Below, piece after piece: positions 42,694 to 48,582 of a DNA stretch of 48,582 bases (the first letter of the stretch is position 1; the number at the start of each line of letters is the position of its first letter). The notes beneath the pieces were generated by a model. It was given only the letters and a program-made list of their open reading frames with translations. It was not told where the DNA came from and searched no databases. A program made the position numbers and the translations under genes. The DNA is from Hyphomicrobiales bacterium (GTDB lineage Bacteria; Pseudomonadota; Alphaproteobacteria; Rhizobiales; Kaistiaceae): assembly GCA_024222895.1 (NCBI GenBank), contig JAAEOR010000399.1, positions 1 to 48,582 of the forward strand, in the 5' to 3' direction.

Positions 42694-43499
42694 CGCGCTT
42701 CTCCCGACCCAAGGTTGGCGAGGAACGGGCCGAAGCCGTCGGGCCCAAGCCAGAATTGGACAAGCCGTGCAACCCCTGTTGAGGACCGGGTGGCGCCGGA
42801 AATCCCGTCAACCTCGTTCGAGCCGGAGGCGCCGCCACGAACCACGTCGATCACGATGTCTCCCAAAGGGCCTACGGCTTGCTTTCCTGACCACGAAGCC
42901 TGCCAGGCCGGATCGGTGATGCGCGATCCGAGGCCCGGTGTTTCGCCCTGCTCATAGATGCTGAGTCCCGCGATGGTGGTCAGATCGGCGGACAAGGCCA
43001 GATAGGCGCGGATCGTCGATTGGTGGCCGGTCCCGTACACCGGCAGCACCACAAGGACGAGCCCGTCATCGCCGAGAAGCAGGTAGGCGGGCGCCAGGTC
43101 CGGGCGACGGCCGATCATGGCGACATCCTGATCTGGCGACAGCGCCGTCGTCTGGGCCGGATCGGTCTGGGAGGCCAGGAAATCAAAGCGATCCGGGTCC
43201 ACATCGGCCGCGACCCGACCGCTCGCCATTTCCACGATCACCGTGTCCAGCGTCTCGGCCCCGGTTTCGCGCAGGATATCCGCAAGGCCGGGAAGCGTCG
43301 CGATCATAGCCGCGAGCTTGGCCTCGCGCGCAGCCTCGACATGGGCCTGCTGGCGCGGTTTCAGCGCGACTGAGGTCACCGAAACCGCCGTTGCCGACAC
43401 CACGGCCACGAGGAAGGCGACCCCCAGCGTCTTGGTCCGGCTGTCATTGGGCAGGGCCAGGAAGCCGCGCCACAGAGCTGTCGGCGAAACGTCACGCAT
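42690..43499 (-). CDS. nqrC: Na+-NQR subunit C (covalent FMN)
   Basis: A 269-residue subunit with one membrane helix near residues 25-45 ([22 protein letters not shown]) and a periplasmic FMN-binding domain. The flavinylation motif is [13 protein letters not shown] near residue 235, matching SGATxxS/T with the FMN-bearing threonine. [25 protein letters not shown] is the family's conserved core. Length and motifs are normal (~260). It should receive FMN from the ApbE encoded downstream. It overlaps nqrB by 8 bases and nqrD by 4. Confidence 0.95.
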   Translation of the reverse strand: MRDVSPTALWRGFLALPNDSRTKTLGVAFLVAVVSATAVSVTSVALKPRQQAHVEAAREAKLAAMIATLPGLADILRETGAETLDTVIVEMASGRVAADVDPDRFDFLASQTDPAQTTALSPDQDVAMIGRRPDLAPAYLLLGDDGLVLVVLPVYGTGHQSTIRAYLALSADLTTIAGLSIYEQGETPGLGSRITDPAWQASWSGKQAVGPLGDIVIDVVRGGASGSNEVDGISGATRSSTGVARLVQFWLGPDGFGPFLANLGSGEAR

Positions 43500-44298
43500 C
43501 GCGCTGCCTCCGCGCCCGTCGCCTGATATTGGCCCAGACCACGGCCTGATCGATCAGCGGCACAAAGATGCTCGCCAGCAGCGCGGCAAAAACGATGGAC
43601 GCGAGGTCATCGCCGCCCTCATGCCCGAGCACATTGAAAAGCGCGCCCGCCAGAAGTCCGTAGGCCCACCGCCCCGCGTTGGTAGAGGCACCGGCAACGG
43701 GGTCGCCCACCAGGAACACCAACCCCAGAATCAGCGCTGCGCTCGGCAGAACTGCCCAGCCCTCTGGCATCGACCACGGGGACGCCAAGGCAACCATGCC
43801 GGCGGCAAAGCCGGCGACAACCCGCCAGGACAGCAGGCCAACCGCCAGCATGAGCGCGCCTCCGACCATGGCGGCTACCGTTGCCGCCATGCTGGACGAA
43901 GCGGCCTGCGGGAGCGGGAACGAAAAAAGCAGGAAGGCAAGGCCGACGGCTGCGGGGCTGAGGAAGCCACGGCCGCGCGCGCCAAAGACCAGCCCCCCCA
44001 TCACCAGCCCGAACGAAAGGGCAAGGGCCAGCTGCCAGAGCGGCACACCGGCGGGGACCATCGCCGCAAACACCAGCGCGGTCACGAGCCCGTCCCAGGC
44101 AAACGACCGTCTCCGCATCCACGAAAACATCAGGCTCCAGAGGACCGCCAGGCCGATTGCGATCGCCAGCAGGTTGAGCAATGCCGACCCGCGTTCACCG
44201 AATGCAGCGACCACCGGCGCCAGAACGGCGGCAACGGACACAATGGTCAGCCGATTCGCGTCCCAGGTGCGCGGGAGAAAGGGTGCTGAACGGCTCAT
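43492..44298 (-). CDS. nqrB: Short Na+-NQR subunit B lacking the usual flavinylation segment
   Basis: A 268-residue membrane protein where NqrB is normally ~400. The alignable parts are RRRSFAWDGLVTALVFAAMVPAGVPLWQLALALSFGLVMGGLVFGARGRGFLSPAAVGLAFLLFSFPLPQ and, near the end, LVGDPVAGASTNAGRWAYG with FAALLASIFVPLIDQAVVWANIRRR. Two stretches seem missing compared with Vibrio NqrB as I recall it: the ~100-residue N-terminus, and ~60 residues after FSFPLPQ that normally include the SGAT FMN site and GEVSTL. No SGAT or TGAT exists in the protein. The reading frame is intact and coupled (ATGA with nqrA), so this looks like a deletion variant rather than a pseudogene. Confidence 0.88.
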   Translation of the reverse strand: MSRSAPFLPRTWDANRLTIVSVAAVLAPVVAAFGERGSALLNLLAIAIGLAVLWSLMFSWMRRRSFAWDGLVTALVFAAMVPAGVPLWQLALALSFGLVMGGLVFGARGRGFLSPAAVGLAFLLFSFPLPQAASSSMAATVAAMVGGALMLAVGLLSWRVVAGFAAGMVALASPWSMPEGWAVLPSAALILGLVFLVGDPVAGASTNAGRWAYGLLAGALFNVLGHEGGDDLASIVFAALLASIFVPLIDQAVVWANIRRRARRQRDA

Positions 44299-45569
44299 GC
44301 GGCTCGCTCTTCCTCCAGCGCGTCGAGCGTCTGCCGCAAGAGCGCCCCGTATTCGCTCCCCGAAGGGCATCGCCAGCTCAAGAGCGCCAGATCTTCCTCA
44401 AGCAGTTCGAGGCAACCAAGCCGCTCGGCGGTCTCGACATCGCCCACTGCAAGAGCCCGCATCAGCGGAACCGGCAGAAGATCGAGCGGAAAGAGCCGCT
44501 CAAAAGCCTCGGTCGGCATCGTTGCACCGGTCCGATCGCGCGGGAGCCTGTCCAGCAGGCGTTGCAGCATCGAACGCGCGGACCCGCTGCGACGGTCCCT
44601 GTCAAGCATCGTCACCTGTACATCGTAGCGGCCCAGAAACGGTGCCTCCCGGCCCGACAGGATCGAGCCCGAGATCGCCAGAGGGGTATCACCGCCAGCT
44701 CCGCCGCCGGCCTCGGGCAACAGGTCGGCAAGAGCGACGCCGAGCGGAGCGGAGACGAGTGCGGATTCCCTCAGGCCGGGCCCGGCCACGGAGAGCGTCC
44801 GCTGCGTGGCTGTCCGGCCGGTGGTCAGAAGATGGCCGATCGCCGCGACATCCTGATAGCCGACCTGCCAGACCGATCTTTTTTGCGATACCGGCCACAA
44901 ATGATGAACGTGGGTTCCCGCGAGGCCCGACGGGTGCGGGCCGGAAAAACGGGCGACATGGATCCTTTCGCGCGGTTCCGCCAGCGAGGGACCGGGGGGC
45001 TGACAAACGAAGACCGGTCCGTCGGTCAGGTGCATGAGCGCCTCCGCCCCGCACCGAAACGCATCCAGCTGAGGCGCCAGAATGGTGGCCGGGTCGGCAG
45101 CGAGCGGGTTGGTGTCCGTGGCAGTCACGAAGATCGCGGATGGGCGCTCGGACGGCGCAGGAATCCGGCCGAAGGGGCGGCTGCGAAAGGCCACCCATGC
45201 ACCGCTTTTCAGCAGCAGCGAACGCAGTGCGGCACCGTCGCGCTCGGCCGCGCCTGGATCGACCAGGGTATCGTCGTCACCTTCTGCCGCGACGACAACC
45301 TCTTCGATCCTGCGTCGCCGGCCATGATGGATTCGGCTGACCCGGCCGGCCGCGGCGGCGGCGAAGACAATATCGGGACTGTGGCGATCGACGCAGAGGA
45401 CCTGGCCCCGGCGGACCTGATCGTCCTCGGTTACCCTGAGATCGAAAACAACGCCGGGGAAATCCCGCGCCATCAACCCGACCGTGCGGACAGGACGCCG
45501 TTCCGTCAGCAAGTCTTTGGGGGGCTGACCCAGGCCGATGTCGAAGCCTTTGCGAAGTCTGAACTCCAC
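44295..45569 (-). CDS. nqrA: Na+-NQR subunit A
   Basis: A 424-residue peripheral subunit (usual ~446). Motifs agree with NqrA: RKGFDIGLGQPPKD, AGRVSRIHHGRRR, SGAWVAFRSRPFGRIPAPSERPSAIFVTATDTNPLAADP, HPSGLAGTHVHHLWPV, RTLSVAGPG, ISGSILSGREAPFLGRYDVQVTML and CLELLEEDLALLSWRCPSGSEYGALLRQTLDALEEE. The start is GTG at 45569 after AAGGGG. It is the first nqr gene and lies ~98 bases after the five-heme cytochrome gene. NqrA contributes to the quinone site on the cytoplasmic side. Confidence 0.96.
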   Translation of the reverse strand: MEFRLRKGFDIGLGQPPKDLLTERRPVRTVGLMARDFPGVVFDLRVTEDDQVRRGQVLCVDRHSPDIVFAAAAAGRVSRIHHGRRRRIEEVVVAAEGDDDTLVDPGAAERDGAALRSLLLKSGAWVAFRSRPFGRIPAPSERPSAIFVTATDTNPLAADPATILAPQLDAFRCGAEALMHLTDGPVFVCQPPGPSLAEPRERIHVARFSGPHPSGLAGTHVHHLWPVSQKRSVWQVGYQDVAAIGHLLTTGRTATQRTLSVAGPGLRESALVSAPLGVALADLLPEAGGGAGGDTPLAISGSILSGREAPFLGRYDVQVTMLDRDRRSGSARSMLQRLLDRLPRDRTGATMPTEAFERLFPLDLLPVPLMRALAVGDVETAERLGCLELLEEDLALLSWRCPSGSEYGALLRQTLDALEEERAA

Positions 45570-45667
45570 GGAACCCCTTTCTTGCGGTTCAGCCTGTGCG
45601 CGATGCTGGCTGGCCGCGTCTTCGCTCGACGGGACCGCGATGTGGCCATAGCGGCAGCCCGGAACCG

Positions 45668-46747
45668 CTAAGGCCGCACCAGTCCGCTCGCGTCCACCGA
45701 AGAGACCTCGGCAAGGTCCGTGATGCTGTCGATCATCAACTGGATCGCGTAGCGGGGATTGTGCGCAAAGGCCCCACGGTCCTTGGCGACGAACTGGTAG
45801 TTGTATGCGGCTTTCAGCAGGCGCGGGGTCCAGCTTTGATACCGGTTCGGAAAGGCCGCCTCGTCGTCATCGGCGATACCGTTTGCGTTGATGTCGTTGA
45901 AGAAATACGGATAGGCCCCGCTGGAATAGACGATCGCCCCGCCACCCACCTCGGCCGCATAGGTCATGATGGCGGCCTTCAGGCGGGCATGAAGCTCCTC
46001 GATGACGGCCCCGATCCCCAGGCCCGTATCGCCATTGCCGAGAACATCGATCGGTGACGTGCGGATCGTACGGAAATCTGCTGCGCCCTGATGGCAGGTT
46101 GTACAGGTTTCCAGCTGCACCGCGGTGTCGTGCGAGCCGTGACAACTGACGCATGTCTCGAACCCCTCGACATGAGCAAAGCGACCAGCATAGCTGCGCC
46201 CGGCATACTGGTACCCGCCCCGTACCGCGCTTCCCCGCCGCGTTGATGCTGCGGCGGCGTAGTGGATATTGATGAAGGCAAGCTTGGCCGAGACCTCGTC
46301 GTCGTCGATGCCTGCGGTGGCGTTGTTGACATCATTGCCAGACGCGCGCCCCTGATGGCAGACGGTACAGACCGCGGAACCGGGGGGCATGTTGACTACC
46401 TGGCGGCTTGGGAAAATGACATCCCGCAAAGCCTCGGCCCCCGGATTGTGGCAGGCGGCACATTCGACCGTCGTGCCGACCGGGACAGGGTGGTTGATCT
46501 CTCCCGGCACGCTTTGTGGCGCCGACAGATAGTCCACTATGCCGGTAGTCGAATGGCAGACGGCACAAGTCTTGGGGATCTCTCCCTCGGTATCCCAATG
46601 CCGGAACGCCTCCGACCTTGAGTTGGCGTGGGGTGATGCCAACCACGCCTTCAAGATGTCTTCGGCGGTTGGCGGTGTCTGTGCTAACGCCGCCCCGGCG
46701 AAGAGCACAGGCAGGCAAACGATCAACCTGGAAATGCAGTGGTTCAT
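45668..46747 (-). CDS. Five-heme periplasmic cytochrome c heading the nqr operon
   Basis: A 359-residue exported protein (signal MNHCISRLIVCLPVLFAGAALA). It has five CxxCH heme motifs: CAVCH 61-65, CAACH 96-100, CTVCH 127-131, CVSCH 199-203 and CTTCH 215-219. A 12-residue EF-hand-like loop (DINANGIADDDE, 285-296) suggests Ca2+ binding. The C-terminal ~100 residues lack hemes. AGGAGG lies 8 nt before the ATG. Being co-directional and only ~98 bases from nqrA it probably belongs to the same transcript, so it may exchange electrons with the NQR/quinone pool or act in an anaerobic pathway. I cannot name the family precisely. Confidence 0.88.
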   Translation of the reverse strand: MNHCISRLIVCLPVLFAGAALAQTPPTAEDILKAWLASPHANSRSEAFRHWDTEGEIPKTCAVCHSTTGIVDYLSAPQSVPGEINHPVPVGTTVECAACHNPGAEALRDVIFPSRQVVNMPPGSAVCTVCHQGRASGNDVNNATAGIDDDEVSAKLAFINIHYAAAASTRRGSAVRGGYQYAGRSYAGRFAHVEGFETCVSCHGSHDTAVQLETCTTCHQGAADFRTIRTSPIDVLGNGDTGLGIGAVIEELHARLKAAIMTYAAEVGGGAIVYSSGAYPYFFNDINANGIADDDEAAFPNRYQSWTPRLLKAAYNYQFVAKDRGAFAHNPRYAIQLMIDSITDLAEVSSVDASGLVRP

Positions 46748-46814
46748 CGCAAGCGCCTCCTGGCTGTTGGCGTAATACTACCAGCTAGCTTGGCACCCGT
46801 GCACCGTTCTTCAC

Positions 46815-46828
46815 TTGATCGATGTCAA
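46815..46828 (-). promoter_or_regulatory. FNR/Anr-type box upstream of the cytochrome-nqr operon
   Basis: On the minus strand the site is TTGACATCGATCAA, i.e. TTGAC-N4-ATCAA, one base from the FNR consensus and of the FnrL-type variant. It is 68 bp before the cytochrome start. A TAGTAT at 46780-46775 may be the -10, though its distance from the box is not the classic -41.5 geometry. It suggests oxygen-responsive control of the operon. Confidence 0.55.
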
Positions 46829-46834
46829 GGTGGG

Positions 46835-47480
46835 TCAAGTCTGAGAACTGCTGGATAATTGAGTCTGAGGCTTCGCCTTTGAGGGTCGTTTTGCGAGCCC
46901 GATGTTTGCCTCGTATTCCTCATCGAGTTCCTGTCTGAGTGCGTTCATCTGACGTCATTCGAAGTCGGTGACCTTGACGGCGCGCCAGCGTTCGGCGGCT
47001 CTCATCATCGCGGCGAACATGAGCTTGAGGACTGCTTTTTCGCCGAAGGCGTTGGGGATGATCTTCGGCCGCCGGCGCTCCTCGAGGAACAAACGCTCGA
47101 GCAGATTGGTCGTTCGGGTGCTCGGCGATGGGCAACCGGCAGGCGCAGATGAGCGATGCAGGCTTCAAAATCATCCATGAAGCAGGCCACGGCACTCGGC
47201 AGGCTTCGGCGAGATCGCGGGCGATCGCCCGGCTCGGCGCCTGGCATGCCGCCTGAACGCGCAGCTTGAAGTCGGGCCAGGCATCTTCGCTGACTTTGGC
47301 GGCCAGGTTACGCATGCGATGCGCCAGACAGCGTTGACGTGCCGAGCCCGGGAAGCAGGTCTCGATCGCCTTGATGATGCCGGGCGCCCCATCCGAGACG
47401 ACCAGCAGCGGGTCCGCTGCCGCATGTGGAGCTCGGACGAGTTCATGCAGACGTAGCAGGCGCCCTTGATCACCGAGAGT
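46835..47480 (-). pseudogene. Decayed IS256/Mutator-type transposase remnant
   Basis: Read on the minus strand, pieces of a Mutator-family transposase C-terminal half appear in changing frames. They are ADPLLVVSDGAPGIIKAIE (with the second catalytic Asp), CFPGSARQRCLAHRMRNLAAK, LPSAVACFMDDFEACIAHLRLPVAHRRA, and TTNLLERLFLEERRRPKIIPNAFGEKAVLKLMFAAMMRAAERWRAVKVTDFE. An in-frame TGA then falls where FERRQM is expected, followed by RQMNALRQELDEEYEANIG. At least two frameshifts and one nonsense codon make it inactive. The N-terminal half is missing; inverted terminal repeats were not identified. Confidence 0.85.
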
Positions 47481-47896
47481 AGGTTGGCGTTCCTTGGAGG
47501 CTTTCCGACGCCGGCACCCAACCGACCCGCAACCTTCATCGTCAGGCCGGCATCCGAAACTCCGAAACCCTTCACAAAAGGAGACAAAACGTAGACAGAT
47601 CGCCCAGCGATGAAGCTGATTCAGTGACGCTGGCGATCATCGGGCAAGAAGCCGTGGTACTCCTGTTGATGCCTCTGATGCAGGGGCTTCGACCGCCTCA
47701 CCCTGCTGTACCGGAGAGCCGCGACAGGTAAGCCTCGATATTGGGCGCCCTGTCCTCCCTGGACAGATTAGATTTTTTGACTTGGCACAATAAACCGCCG
47801 AGTGGATTCACCTACGTTGAAAACGCTGAAAATCAGCGAATATTGCCAACAACTGGTCCGGGTCTTCATCGCTCGACCAAGAGGGAGAACGTACCA
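47481..47896. other. Non-coding stretch between the IS remnant and the heme-protein gene
   Basis: No convincing gene. It probably includes the lost 5' part of the IS and the promoter region of the next gene. GAGGGAG at 47881-47887 is a candidate ribosome site for that gene. No terminal repeat or target duplication was seen. Confidence 0.4.
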
Positions 47897-48582
47897 ACGA
47901 GAATATCATCTATTTCTACATGGGCCGCCGCTTTGGCCGGTGTGGCGTTTGCGGGTCAAGGATGGGCGGCAGATGTTGTCACTGCCGTTGAAGTGGCGGA
48001 GCCGCCGGTCTTGGCCGATGGGGCCGATGACCCAGCTTGGCAAAATGCCGAAGCGTTGGATGTCGACTTGTTTGGTGGCGCCAATTTCGAGGGTGGCAAG
48101 ACCAAAGCGTCGATTAAGGCCGTGTACTCGGGCGATATGCTCTACATGCTCGCACAATACGATGATCCGACCCAATCCATCCGCCGCTTCCCGTACCAGA
48201 AACAGGCCGATGGAAGCTGGGTTAAGCTGCGCGACCCCAACGACAAGGGCGGCGACGACAACGTCTATTACGAAGACAAATTGGCGGTCATATGGAACAC
48301 CAGCAACTCGATGAGTGGGTTTGGCCAGCAAGGTTGCATGGCGACTTGCCACACGGGTGAAGCCGTCCGAAGACCGGTGGCGGCTACACCAACATCGAAC
48401 TCGTAAGCGGCGCGCCCGAATTCATGCATAAGAATGCCAACCCGGCGAATGAGGAAGGTGGCACTTACTATCTCAAGGAAGAGGACAAGGCACCCTTCGA
48501 TGACAGCAAGTTTGAAGCCGGCGATGAAGTGGCATCGATCGTTGTTACACCCTTCGAGGGTGACCGTGGTGATGTCGCCTCA
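47897..48582 (+). pseudogene. Ethylbenzene-dehydrogenase-type heme-binding protein, damaged and 3' partial
   Basis: A frame with a signal peptide (RISSISTWAAALAGVAFAGQGWAAD) begins at an ACG (47897) placed 9 nt after GAGGGAG, exactly where an ATG is expected. The mature part reads VTAVEVAEPPVLADGADDPAWQNAEALDVDLFGG and continues with DMLYMLAQYDDPTQSIRR and DKLAVIWNTSNSMSGFGQQGCMATCHTGE. This is the pattern of EB_dh/c552-type heme-binding domains, with a CxxxCH (CMATCH) motif. Around 48360 the frame shifts: the next frame continues sensibly (KTGGGYTNIELVSGAPEF, then YYLKEEDKAPFDDSKF, VVTPFEGDRGDVAS) to the window end. Lost start plus frameshift suggest a pseudogene, or poor sequence near a contig end. 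Confidence 0.75.

Noticed and set aside
43679-45671. Two long plus-strand frames over nqrA and nqrB
   Set aside because: Antisense to nqr genes; low-complexity proline/arginine-rich translations.
1-48582. tRNA genes, rRNA genes or CRISPR arrays
   Set aside because: None recognised by eye on either strand; no regularly spaced repeats. A tRNA scan would be needed for certainty.

Overview
The window looks like chromosomal DNA of a high-GC alphaproteobacterium. The indicators are a GcrA-type cell-cycle regulator beside argD-argF-hslO, a SAM-II riboswitch ahead of metZ, a phoR-pstSCAB-phoU-phoB locus, a cluster of GANTC (CcrM-type) sites in the gcrA promoter, and Fur/Mur-like palindromes before a manganese-type ABC transporter. 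I cannot name the genus. No tRNA, rRNA or CRISPR array was seen.

Layout. 1-6763: end of an exopolysaccharide cluster, with a partial O-antigen ligase-like polymerase facing a minus-strand operon (CpsB-type phosphatase, Wza-type export lipoprotein, Wzc-type tyrosine autokinase, unknown membrane-anchored protein). 7085-15208: a carbohydrate unit, with a minus-strand ABC importer (binding protein, two permeases, ATPase) divergent from an IclR regulator, a Gfo/Idh/MocA dehydrogenase and an IolD-like ThDP enzyme. The shared promoter region carries many GTTGCC-type elements. 15384-19554: four-gene Mn2+/Zn2+-type ABC transporter with palindromic operators. 19746-28203: housekeeping genes (SET protein, two-domain dCTP deaminase, riboswitch-controlled metZ, apaG, an aminoglycoside-phosphotransferase-fold kinase, hslO, argF, argD, gcrA). 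28479-36090: phosphate locus with a good Pho box before pstS. 36238-38638: PPK2 and an unknown anchored protein. 38646-46747: Na+-NQR operon headed by a five-heme cytochrome c and ended by apbE, nqrM and a CBS-domain gene. 46835-48582: decayed IS256/Mutator-type transposase and a damaged ethylbenzene-dehydrogenase-type heme protein running off the window.

Most notable points. (1) The phosphate two-component system looks broken in both partners: PhoB has Gly where the phosphoacceptor Asp53 should be, and phoR is cut by an in-frame TGA, while the Pst genes look intact. (2) NqrB is short (268 aa) and lacks the usual flavinylated SGAT segment although NqrC, ApbE and NqrM are present, and the operon is preceded by a five-heme cytochrome and an FNR-type box. 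(3) A 163-bp element made of two successive long hairpins occurs twice (15221-15383, 23129-23291), with a diverged partial copy at 28352-28467. (4) The SAM-II aptamer is followed by a terminator and a plausible antiterminator. Several lesions (phoR TGA, transposase TGA, phoB GGC, ACG at a start site) are single-base changes and could be sequencing errors. All calls come from reading the sequence by eye; no database search was run.
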